DNA from: Paludisphaera soli
GTDB taxonomy: Bacteria > Planctomycetota > Planctomycetia > Isosphaerales > Isosphaeraceae
Length of the DNA stretch: 64,000 nucleotides
Assembly (NCBI RefSeq): GCF_011064595.1
Contig: NZ_JAALJI010000006.1
Coordinates: forward strand, 1 to 64,000
Direction: 5' to 3'
Part shown: piece by piece, positions 27,612-34,806 of the stretch
Position numbering within the stretch: position 1 is the first letter of the stretch
How the letters are laid out: every line of letters starts with the position of its first letter
The notes under the pieces: model-generated
Database searches by the model: none
Seen by the model: the letters and a program-made list of their open reading frames with translations, nothing else
What the model was told of the DNA's origin: nothing
Translations under genes and position numbers: made by a program

Positions 27612-28409
27612 CTAGCGGATCGTCCCTCCCGTTTCAGGCCAGGCGGCGGTGAGCATGATCCGCTTGCGGTCCGAGACGACGACGCCCCCGGGCGGCTCCA
27701 GGGTGACGGCGAACAGGGTGGGCTCGCGCACGGGGACGGCCGCGCGGATCGGGACGACGGCCGAGGTCTGGCCCTCGGACAGGGTGAACAGGCCGCCGTC
27801 GACAGGATAGCGGGGGTCCCGGGAGGCGTCGAAGATCCAGAGCTGATAGGCGCCCTGCCGGGGGTCGACGCCGGCCAGCCCCTCCAGGGCGAGGTAGCCC
27901 TGCTGACGCGCGGCGTCCCAGACGACCTCGCCGCCCGCCTCTCGCGCCAGGGGGTGATCGGAGGGGGCCAGGCGGGCCCTCGCGGCGTCGGCCAGGCGCT
28001 CCTGGAGGGTAGGCTGGGGCGCGGGCCGAGGGCCGGGCTCGGGAGCGATCGGGGTCGTGCCGCCGCGCAGGAACGCGAAGGCGAGGGCCGCGGCGGCGGC
28101 CCAGCCCAGCCAGGGGAGCGTTCGACCGGCGATCCGGGAACGGGGGTGGGGCGTAATCTCGGGGGGCGGGCCGACGCGGCCCGGCGCGTCGGCCTCGATC
28201 GCCCGGCGGAGAGCCTCCGGCAGCGGCTCGGAGGGCTCGCCGGCGAGCGCGAGGTCGGCCGCGGCGGCGGCCAGGTCGAGCGACTCGTCGACGAGGCCGT
28301 CGAGGAGTCGGCGCAACTCGGCCGCCTCGCGCGGGTCCAGGCCCTGGAGGGCTCGGTCGGCGAGCAGCTCGTCGCGGCGTTCGTCGGGCGGGGGATGGTT
28401 CGGGTTCAT
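27612..28409 (-). CDS. Anti-sigma factor, RskA type
   Basis: 265 residues. The cytoplasmic N-terminal part (DERRDELLADRALQGLDPREAAELRRLLDG) is like the sigma-binding domain of RskA-type anti-sigma factors. There is no HxxxCxxC zinc motif. One membrane helix (LPWLGWAAAAALAFAFLRGG, about residue 95) leads to a periplasmic RskA domain (GEVVWDAARQQGYLALEGLAGVDPRQGAYQLWIFDA, DGGLFTLSEGQTSAVVPIRAAVPV, FAVTLEPPGGVVVSDRKRIMLTA). It starts 3 bases after the ECF sigma gene, so it is the cognate regulator that holds that sigma factor at the membrane. RskA-type proteins are usually released by regulated proteolysis. Confidence 0.88.
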   Translation of the reverse strand: MNPNHPPPDERRDELLADRALQGLDPREAAELRRLLDGLVDESLDLAAAAADLALAGEPSEPLPEALRRAIEADAPGRVGPPPEITPHPRSRIAGRTLPWLGWAAAAALAFAFLRGGTTPIAPEPGPRPAPQPTLQERLADAARARLAPSDHPLAREAGGEVVWDAARQQGYLALEGLAGVDPRQGAYQLWIFDASRDPRYPVDGGLFTLSEGQTSAVVPIRAAVPVREPTLFAVTLEPPGGVVVSDRKRIMLTAAWPETGGTIR

Positions 28410-28412
28410 GGC

Positions 28413-29012
28413 TCAAGCCCTTTCCGGGGGCTCGGGGTGTGGGGCGGCCAGGCGACTCCGCAGGCGGATCAGCCCGCGGCGGGCGTGCGTCTTGACGGTC
28501 CCCGGCGGCAGGCCGGTGCGGCGGGCGATCTCGTCGTAGGTCAGGCCGTGATAGATGGACAGCGTCAGGACGAGCCGCTGGCCCTCGTCCAGCCCCCCCA
28601 GGGCGCGGGCCGCGCGGTCGGCCTCGTCGCGGCGTTCGACCGCGTCCGGGCCCTCGTGCGGGGGGGCCGCGAGCGTCTCGGGCAGCGGCGAGTGATCGGG
28701 CCGCCGGGAGGCCCGGCGGCGGCGGTCGATCAGGCGACGGCGGGCGATCATGGCCACGAACGTGGATTCGGCCGCCACGTCCGGGTCGTACCGGGGGGCG
28801 GCCGACCAGAGGTCGATGAAGACCTCCTGCACGGCGTCCTCGGCGTCGGCCGGGTCGGGGCAGAGCCGCCGCGCGATCGACCAGACCAGGCCGCCGTGGC
28901 GGTCCAGGCAGTCCCGCACGGCGGCCCGGTCCCCGCGGGCGATGCGGACGAGGATCGATTCGGACACGGTTCGGGTCGCCTCCTCGGCCGGATCGCCGGC
29001 GACGCGGCTCAT
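28413..29012 (-). CDS. ECF-family RNA polymerase sigma factor
   Basis: 199 residues. Region 2 (HGGLVWSIARRLCPDPADAEDAVQEVFIDLWSAAPRYDP ... FVAMIARRRLIDRRRRASRRP) and region 4 (LDEGQRLVLTLSIYHGLTYDEIARRTGLPPGTVKTHARRGLIRLRSRL) are both complete. The ATG at 29010-29012 overlaps the stop of the upstream FAS1 gene (ATGA), and the anti-sigma gene follows 3 bases later. Much longer frame extension upstream is antisense noise. The three-gene order suggests the sigma factor controls its own operon, including the FAS1 protein. Confidence 0.93.
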   Translation of the reverse strand: MSRVAGDPAEEATRTVSESILVRIARGDRAAVRDCLDRHGGLVWSIARRLCPDPADAEDAVQEVFIDLWSAAPRYDPDVAAESTFVAMIARRRLIDRRRRASRRPDHSPLPETLAAPPHEGPDAVERRDEADRAARALGGLDEGQRLVLTLSIYHGLTYDEIARRTGLPPGTVKTHARRGLIRLRSRLAAPHPEPPERA

Positions 29013-30370
29013 TCGGGGATCAGGACCGAGTCGATCGCGTGGATGAGCCCGTTGGACGCCCCCACGTCGGTCGCCTCCACCTTCGCGCCGCCGATGACCA
29101 GCCGGCCGTCGTCGATCGTCGCCCGGACCTTCGGCCCCAGCAGCGTCTCGACCTCGCCCCTGGCCACGACCTCGCGCGCCGACGCCTTGCCGGCGACCAC
29201 ATGATACTTCAGGATCCGCGCCAGCACCTCGCGGTTGGCGGGCTTCAACAGCTCCTTGAGCCGATCCTTTCCCAGCCTGGCGAACGCCTCGTCGGTGGGG
29301 GCCAGGACGGTGAACGGCCCGTCGCCCCGGAGGGGGTCGTCCAGGCCCACGGCCTTCAGCGCCGCAGCCAGCACGTTGAACTTCCCGCGGGCGGCGGCCA
29401 CGGCGAGGATGTCGTCCGCCCGCTTCGGCGGCGGGATCACCGCCGAGATCGCGTGGACGATCCCGTTGCCGACCTCGTTGTCGGCGTCCGTCACCGGCGC
29501 GCCGCCGACGGTCAGGCCGTGGCCGTGCACCTCGACCTTCAGGGCGACGCCCGCCAGGGTCGGGACGTCCTTGGCCTCGCGCAGGGCCTGGGCGGTCAGC
29601 TTGCCGGGCACGACGTGGAGCTTGAGGATCTCGGCGAGCTTCTTCCGGCCGTCCTCGGAGTCCAGGAGCGCGTCGAGCGTGTCGTGCCCGAGCTTGCGGA
29701 AGGCCTCGTCGCTCGGCGCCAGGACGGTGAACGGGCCGTCGCCCCTCAGGGCGTCCTCGAGGCCGGCCGCCTTGATCGCCTTGACCAGCGTCTGGAAGCG
29801 ATTCTTCGCCGCGAAGGCGACCACGTCGGGCCTGGGCGGGGTCAGGACCCGGTCGATGAAGTGGACCACGCCGTTCCGGCAGGCGACGTCGGCCCGGATC
29901 ACGGTCGCTTCGTCCACGGCGACGCCGCGGGCGTTGGCGGCCACGGTTAGCCGGCCGCCGTTGAGCGTCTCGACCCGGCCTTGCGAGGTCAGCTCGGCGG
30001 CCGTGACCCGGCCCGGGACGACGTGGTACTTGAGCACCTCGGCCAGCTTCCCCTGGTTCTCGGCCCGCAGGAGCGCGGCCAGGTCCTCCTTCGGCAGGCG
30101 GGCGAAGGCCTCGTCGGTCGGGGCGAACAGGGTGAAGGGGCCGCCGTTCGACCGGAGCGTGTCGAGCAGGGCGCCGAGGTAGACGGCCGTGACCAGGGTG
30201 TTGGCCCGGCCCGTCGCGGCGGCCCGGGCGATCACGCTGCGGCCGCCCTCGCCGGGGGCGTCGTCCAGGTTGGGCAGGTCGTCGGCGGGGGCGGTCGGGG
30301 GGGCCGCCAGGCTCGCGAGGGCCAGGGCGAGCGCGGCCAGCTTGCGGGCGTTCGGGGTTCTGAGGCGCAT
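29009..30370 (-). CDS. Secreted protein with three fasciclin (FAS1) domains
   Basis: 453 residues, signal peptide LAALALALASLAAPPTAPAD. Three FAS1 domains follow at roughly 45-180, 182-320 and 320-453. Each has the landmark GPFTLFAPTDEAFARL / GPFTVLAPSDEAFRKL / GPFTVLAPTDEAFARL and the H2 motif LKYHVVPG / LKLHVVPG / LKYHVVAG. Each ends with a NGVVHFIDRVL / NGIVHAISAVI / NGLIHAIDSVL strand. FAS1 proteins mediate adhesion or matrix contact. It is the first gene of the FAS1/sigma/anti-sigma operon, with a 4-base overlap into the sigma gene. Confidence 0.93.
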   Translation of the reverse strand: MRLRTPNARKLAALALALASLAAPPTAPADDLPNLDDAPGEGGRSVIARAAATGRANTLVTAVYLGALLDTLRSNGGPFTLFAPTDEAFARLPKEDLAALLRAENQGKLAEVLKYHVVPGRVTAAELTSQGRVETLNGGRLTVAANARGVAVDEATVIRADVACRNGVVHFIDRVLTPPRPDVVAFAAKNRFQTLVKAIKAAGLEDALRGDGPFTVLAPSDEAFRKLGHDTLDALLDSEDGRKKLAEILKLHVVPGKLTAQALREAKDVPTLAGVALKVEVHGHGLTVGGAPVTDADNEVGNGIVHAISAVIPPPKRADDILAVAAARGKFNVLAAALKAVGLDDPLRGDGPFTVLAPTDEAFARLGKDRLKELLKPANREVLARILKYHVVAGKASAREVVARGEVETLLGPKVRATIDDGRLVIGGAKVEATDVGASNGLIHAIDSVLIPE

Positions 30371-31101
30371 GAGGGTCTCCGCGGGGGGTCGGGTGTTCGG
30401 CAGGACGCTCGGCGATGGGGCTTCGTCCCCACCCCACGGAGTGTTCGCCGGCCGCCCGTCGGCGGATTCACGCCCTCGCGGATTTCTCCGAGTTCCCGCC
30501 CGACGCCTCGGGAGGCGCGGACCGCACGTGAACGCTCCGGGACTCGATCCGCCGGCGAGATCGCCGGGCCGGCATGGGCGAACTCGTCCCGTCGACGCCC
30601 GCGCGCCGGGATCCCCCGAATCCGGGTCATCGGACGACGCGCCGCCGATCCGGGATCATGTCCGATGCGAGGGACGCGGCGGGCCCCGCGAATCCGGCCG
30701 AACGAAGCCGATCACCTGGCGGGCCGGGCTCGCCCGGCGAATTCGGCGCGGGGTGGGTCGTGTCGAAGTGGAAGTTTCGCCTGGGGTCGAAGAAGCGAGA
30801 GAACGACACCACGCCCTCGGCGGGGCGGTCAGGACGTGGAAGGCGACGCCCTCGGATTGGTAGAGACGGGGGGGCGGATGCGTCCGGCCTCCGCGGCGGT
30901 GGTGGAGATGGGCGTCGACCCGGCCGGACGGCGTCGTCGAGCGTCGCCGGTCGGCATCGGTCGAGTGGAATCCGCCTGCGCGGTTTAAGCTCGCCGGGAC
31001 TCGTCCGTATGTTCGGAGCGGGCCGGGCGGGACGCCGTCGCGAGAAGGGACGCGTCGAATCGACGCCTCCGGCCGGATCTCTCGAACGTGAAGGCCCCGA
31101 C
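30371..31101. other. 731-base gap holding a decayed gene fragment
   Basis: Apart from the DUF5648 remnant at 30735-30935, no gene is supported here. The overlapping open frames have Arg/Pro-rich compositions typical of wrong-frame reading. Confidence 0.5.
30735..30935 (-). pseudogene. Frameshifted remnant of a DUF5648 C-terminus
   Basis: Minus-strand reading gives RLYQSEGVAFHVL in one frame and then PAEGVVSFSRFFDPRRNFHF and DTTHPAPNS in another. These correspond to RLYQSEGVAFHVL ... ADGAVPFLRFYNSRRNLHF and YTTHPHAEFAK at the end of the intact gene at 31568-32593. Nucleotide similarity to 31561-31760 is obvious by eye (AATTCGGCG, GTCGAAGTGGAAGTT versus GTAGAAGTGGAGGTT). A frameshift and loss of the upstream part make it a decayed duplicate. 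Confidence 0.7.
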
Positions 31102-31548
31102 ATGTTGAGCGCCGAGACCGCCAAGCAGATCGTCCGTTCCGTCGTCCGAAGCTCGCCGAGCCGCAAGCGGATCGACAGCACGTTGGCCCGCGTGATGCCC
31201 AACCGCCTGGGGCTGACGGGGTCGCTGCGCAACCTCGGGATGATCGCCATGGGATACCAGGGCGATGAGCCGGAGGCCGCCGCGCTCTCCTGCGTCGGCA
31301 TCGCCGACGTCACGACCGACGACGTCAAGGCCGCGAAGATCGCCGGCGTGCGCGAGGTTCGGCCCCATAGTCGCGAGTACCTGAACATCGCCCATACGGC
31401 GACGTTGATCGTCATGGACGACGGGTCGGAGTACGTCTTCGATTGGCACGCGACCCTGCAATCCAGCGATCCTCTGATCTTCAAGCGTGCGGATTGGGAC
31501 CGCGGCAAGGGGGGCGTGCGCTACTCCGGCTTCAAGGGGCTCGACTGA
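31102..31548 (+). CDS. Uncharacterised small protein
   Basis: 148 residues, starting MLSAETAKQIVRSVVRSSPSRKRID. The second half has a strand-rich look: SREYLNIAHTATLIVMDDGSEYVFDWHATLQSSDPLIFKRADWDRGKGGVRYSGFKGLD. No family is recognised. It sits in a patch of SUKH, DUF7684 and ADP-ribosyltransferase-like genes, so a toxin- or immunity-related role is possible but only by position. A longer in-frame extension upstream overlaps the decayed fragment and is not supported. Confidence 0.5.
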   Translation: MLSAETAKQIVRSVVRSSPSRKRIDSTLARVMPNRLGLTGSLRNLGMIAMGYQGDEPEAAALSCVGIADVTTDDVKAAKIAGVREVRPHSREYLNIAHTATLIVMDDGSEYVFDWHATLQSSDPLIFKRADWDRGKGGVRYSGFKGLD

Positions 31549-31567
31549 CGGCCGACGTCGATCCCGC

Positions 31568-32593
31568 TTACTTCGCGAATTCGGCGTGCGGGTGGGTGGT
31601 GTAGAAGTGGAGGTTGCGTCGCGAGTTGTAGAAGCGGAGGAAGGGGACGGCGCCGTCGGCGGGGGCGGACAGCACATGGAAAGCGACGCCTTCGGACTGG
31701 TACAGGCGGGGGCGGATGCGTTCAGCCTGCGCGTCGGTAGTGTAGAGGTGGTCGATGCGGCCCCGGAGCAGCTCGACGGGGGCCGCGTCGGGGGCGTCGG
31801 GGGTGGGGACGTGGCAGGCGATCCCCTCGGGGGCGAACGCGCCGGGGACGTCGATCGTGGGGCTGATCGTGTAGCGATGGGCCCCGGTGCGGACGTTGAG
31901 CCAGCGGTGGAGCGGGACGGTGCCCGGTCGGGGCTCGGCGAAGACGTAGCCGAGCGTCCCCTGGCGGTCGAGTCGAGTGAGGTCGAATTTGAGGACGACG
32001 AACTCGGGGGCGTAGTCGATCCCGCAGAGGACGCCGTAGTCCTTGTACATCGCCGCGCGCTTGAGGATCTCGGCGTTGAGCTTCTGGTTGACCGACTCGG
32101 CCTTGCCGTCGACGACCTGGGTGGCGATCGCGTCGAACTGCTTGCCCAGCAGCTTCGCCAGCAGGCCCGCCACGCCCTCCAGCTCGGTCCGCTTGACCTC
32201 GTCGACCTCGACGCGGAACCGAGGCGTGCCGTCGGGCCCGGCCTCGATGTTGGCGCTCGCCTTGATCTCGAACCGGAACTTCCGCCAGCCGTCGACGTGG
32301 CCCTTCGACCGCGACGCGTTCTCGCCGATCGGCCCCGAGGCCGGCGGCCGGAACTCCCCCTCCGCCGTGAACGCCGCCAGCAGCTTCCTCGCCTGCGGGT
32401 CGATCCCCACCAGCCGGAACGAATGCACCGACCCCCGGTACTTCTCCTGGTCGAACCGGTTCGGCGGCAGCTTCTCCACCACCCCGGCCAGGTAGCCTTT
32501 CTCCAGCTTGATCTCCGTCGCGGCCCGTGCGGGAGCGATCAGGAGGCTCGAAAGGATTGCGAACGCGAGGCCCGCGCGACGGGGGTGGCTCAT
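31568..32593 (-). CDS. Secreted DUF5648 protein
   Basis: 341 residues with signal peptide (RAGLAFAILSSLLIAPARAA). The N-terminal 210 residues (TEIKLEKGYLAGVVEKLPPNRFDQEKYRG ... ADVEVDEVKR-like strands, VVLKFDLTRLDRQGTLGYVF) are uncharacterised. The C-terminal 115 residues are a DUF5648-type beta-propeller-like repeat: VPLHRWLNVRTGAHRYTI, GRIDHLYTTDAQAERIRPRLYQSEGVAFHVL, FLRFYNSRRNLHFYTTHPH. That domain is common in secreted bacterial proteins and often sits with peptidases or cell-wall enzymes; its ligand is not known. A broken copy of this C-terminus lies at 30735-30935. Confidence 0.78.
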   Translation of the reverse strand: MSHPRRAGLAFAILSSLLIAPARAATEIKLEKGYLAGVVEKLPPNRFDQEKYRGSVHSFRLVGIDPQARKLLAAFTAEGEFRPPASGPIGENASRSKGHVDGWRKFRFEIKASANIEAGPDGTPRFRVEVDEVKRTELEGVAGLLAKLLGKQFDAIATQVVDGKAESVNQKLNAEILKRAAMYKDYGVLCGIDYAPEFVVLKFDLTRLDRQGTLGYVFAEPRPGTVPLHRWLNVRTGAHRYTISPTIDVPGAFAPEGIACHVPTPDAPDAAPVELLRGRIDHLYTTDAQAERIRPRLYQSEGVAFHVLSAPADGAVPFLRFYNSRRNLHFYTTHPHAEFAK

Positions 32594-32789
32594 CGGGATC
32601 GATCCATCGAGGGCCGGGGCGGGGTCCGTGGGCGCGGCTTTGTACCATCATCGCGACGATCGGACCAGGCGATTCGAGGGCTCGCGGCTTCGGGAGCCCG
32701 GCTCCTGGCGCCACGCGAACGGGCGTGGAATCATGGCCGGTCGTTTCACGTCGGATCGATGGGCGTCGTTCACGAAGGAAGGTCGGGCC

Positions 32790-33452
32790 GTGAGGTCTTA
32801 CGAAGATCGCTACCGGGCGTTGTTCCAGGACTTCGGCTATCCGCTGGCCGGGAACGCCGCGCTCTCGACCCGGACGATCGAGCAGGCCGAGGCGCGGCTG
32901 GGCGTCCGGGTGCCGGCGTCCTTGCGCGCGTATTACCTCGTCGCCGGCCGCGAGAAGCGGTTCAACCTCAGCCAGGAGCGCCTGCTGCCGCCGTCGGAGT
33001 GGACGGTGGAGGGGAGGAGGCTGGTCTTCCTGGAGGAGAACCAGAACGTCTGCATCTGGGGCGTCTCCGTCCGCGACCCCGACGCCGAGGATCCTGCCGT
33101 CTCCGAGGGGGAGCCAGACGACGAATCCGCGTCGTGGCACGGCGTCCTGAAACGCAAATGCTCGGATTTCCTGGCGTGCATGCTCCACCACCAGGCCGTC
33201 TACGGTGGTCTCCCTCACCTGGCCTTCGGCGCCTTCACCAAGACGCCGATCTCCGCCGATCGGCTCGCCAAGCTGGGTTGGAAGAACTACGGCGAGATGA
33301 AGGGCGAAACGTCCTACAGCCGCCCGAACCAGGTCGTCACCGTCGCCCCCATCGCCCTCCCCTTCGCCAAGGGCTGGACGGTCAACGCCGGGGCCAGGAC
33401 CAAGCGGGACCTCGAGGCGATCCAGGCGGAGTTGGGGCTGGAGGCCGGTTGA
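32790..33452 (+). CDS. SUKH (SMI1/KNR4) family immunity-type protein
   Basis: 220 residues. The SUKH core is YEDRYRALFQDFGYPLAGNAALSTRTIEQAEARLGVRVPASLRAYYLVAGREKRFN, followed by RLVFLEENQNVCIWGVSVRDPD, the usual E-x-Q-x-x-x-W-G strand. SUKH proteins are the commonest predicted immunity proteins of polymorphic toxins and contact-dependent systems. No toxin carrying a secretion domain is nearby. GTG at 32790 is chosen because GAAGGAAGG lies 8 bases upstream; an in-frame ATG at 32733 would add 19 residues. Confidence 0.8.
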   Translation: MRSYEDRYRALFQDFGYPLAGNAALSTRTIEQAEARLGVRVPASLRAYYLVAGREKRFNLSQERLLPPSEWTVEGRRLVFLEENQNVCIWGVSVRDPDAEDPAVSEGEPDDESASWHGVLKRKCSDFLACMLHHQAVYGGLPHLAFGAFTKTPISADRLAKLGWKNYGEMKGETSYSRPNQVVTVAPIALPFAKGWTVNAGARTKRDLEAIQAELGLEAG

Positions 33453-33505
33453 GGCGGCCGCAACGTCTCGTAAGCGATCTCCGATCAGCGGTCTGGAGGG
33501 ATCTC

Positions 33506-33973
33506 GTGGAGCGAATCGTTCGAGGGCCCGGCCATGACATCTGGATCGAGACGCTGGAGCGGCCGTTCGCGTTCCGGTCTCCCTTCGACGGAGAGGACTT
33601 CGTCTTGCTCCTCGTCGACGGCCTCGGGGCCGTTCCGGAAGAGCGAGCGACCCTGGGGGGGGAACTCGTCCGGCAGGGCTGCCGTTACGCCGTGTGTGCG
33701 GGGCTTGAGTCTTCGAAGTGGGAGGATGCGGTCGATTGGGCCTTCGTGAGCACCGATCCCGATTTCCACCCGCCGGACGATCGCTTCGTCATGACGACGA
33801 GGCACGAGGGAGAGGCGGTCTCGGAGGTCGTGGGGTGGTTTCTCCGATCCACCGCCTTTGATGACTTCACGCCCGCCAACTTCCTCGTGCTCCTGATCGG
33901 CTCTCAGCCTGCGGTTGAGGTCGAAATCCGGAGGGCGGTCGCCCGGCTCGCCGGTGGATGGAGTCCGCCCTGA
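33506..33973 (+). CDS. DUF7684-like protein, immunity-type
   Basis: 155 residues. GELVRQGCRYAVCAGLESSKWEDAVDWAFVSTDPDFHPPDDRFVMTTRHEGEAVSEVVGWFL matches the conserved stretch of DUF7684 (a GCxYxxxxG strand, W(D/E)DxVDWA, a PDDxFVMTTxH segment). This domain is found in short single-domain bacterial proteins often near SUKH-type genes; no activity is known. GTG start with GGAGGG 6 bases upstream. The same frame is open for a long way before this because of high GC, but that part is antisense to the DUF5648 gene. Confidence 0.7.
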   Translation: MERIVRGPGHDIWIETLERPFAFRSPFDGEDFVLLLVDGLGAVPEERATLGGELVRQGCRYAVCAGLESSKWEDAVDWAFVSTDPDFHPPDDRFVMTTRHEGEAVSEVVGWFLRSTAFDDFTPANFLVLLIGSQPAVEVEIRRAVARLAGGWSPP

Positions 33974-34040
33974 CCATTCGAGGGATGCTAGAGTTCGTGA
34001 GGTCGCGTGGCGGAAGCGGTTGTCGAGGAACGGGCGGGCC

Positions 34041-34628
34041 ATGTTCGATTATCGGGACTATCATCGGACGGTCGTAGCCTTTCATGGGACGACGGCGGCG
34101 GTGGCCGAGCGATTGGTGGACGGCGGGGCTTTCACTCCCAGCACGAAGTCCTACGAATGGCTGGGTCAGGGGGCTTACTTCTGGGAGTACGCCCCGAAGC
34201 AGGCCTGGAAGTGGGCCGAGCGGCGAAGGGGGAACGCTCGACCGGCGGTCGTGGGGGCCATGATCCGATTGGGCAACTGCCTGGATCTCCTGGACCCCGA
34301 GAACGTCGCGTGGCTCAAGAGGATCCAGGCGGATATGCTGGAGACTTCGCGGCGGGCTCGGACGCCCCTCCGTCGCAACTACCGCGACAAGAAGAGCCTT
34401 GATTGCGCGGTGTTCAACTGGATCTATTCGCAATCGGATGCGACAGCCACGCCCATACAGACTTCGAGGGCGGTCTACGTGCCGACCGACAAGGCGAAAC
34501 GGGTTTGGCCCGGGAGCTGGATCTATGAAGAATCGCACGTCCAGGTCTGCGTCCGGGAGCCGAAGAACATCTTCGCCCTCTGGCACGTCCGGACGGACGG
34601 CCGATACGGCAGGGACGACGCCGGCTGA
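34041..34628 (+). CDS. ADP-ribosyltransferase-like protein, putative toxin
   Basis: 195 residues. The N-terminus RTVVAFHGTTAAVAERLVDGG and then EWLGQGAYFWEYAPKQAWKWAERR have the arrangement of PARP/diphtheria-toxin-type ADP-ribosyltransferases: H15-G-T for NAD ribose and G-x-Y46-F-W-E for nicotinamide stacking. A later acidic position cannot be assigned with certainty (candidates include the Glu in WIYEESHVQVCV). No signal peptide, so it would act inside the cell. A small gene starts within its last 104 bases in another frame, typical of a toxin-antitoxin arrangement. The target (protein, RNA or DNA) is unknown. Confidence 0.62.
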   Translation: MFDYRDYHRTVVAFHGTTAAVAERLVDGGAFTPSTKSYEWLGQGAYFWEYAPKQAWKWAERRRGNARPAVVGAMIRLGNCLDLLDPENVAWLKRIQADMLETSRRARTPLRRNYRDKKSLDCAVFNWIYSQSDATATPIQTSRAVYVPTDKAKRVWPGSWIYEESHVQVCVREPKNIFALWHVRTDGRYGRDDAG

Positions 34629-34800
34629 TCGCCCCTCGCCCGAGGTGGAGGGCGAGGCCGGGGCGACCTTGAGGGCCGTGGCGGACAAGCTGAGGGCGAT
34701 GTCCGCCGAGGACTTCCGCGGTTCGCTCGTGGACGCGGGCATCCTCAACGCTCAGGGCGAACTGACCTCGCCCTACGCCGGGCCGGGCGACGTTTCCTGA
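34525..34800 (+). CDS. Small antitoxin-like protein overlapping the ART-like gene
   Basis: Up to 91 residues from ATG 34525, which has GGGAG 9 bases upstream and overlaps the ART-like gene by 104 bases. The convincing part is the C-terminus ATLRAVADKLRAMSAEDFRGSLVDAGILNAQGELTSPYAG, a pattern (xEEFxxSLVxAGIxxxxGxLTxxY) that I associate with short proteins beside putative toxins. The N-terminal Ser/Arg-rich 35 residues are translated from the overlap and may not be real; a GTG at 34645 would give a 51-residue version. Antitoxin function is inferred from position and size. Confidence 0.55.
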   Translation: MKNRTSRSASGSRRTSSPSGTSGRTADTAGTTPADRPSPEVEGEAGATLRAVADKLRAMSAEDFRGSLVDAGILNAQGELTSPYAGPGDVS

Positions 34801-34806
34801 GGCGGC

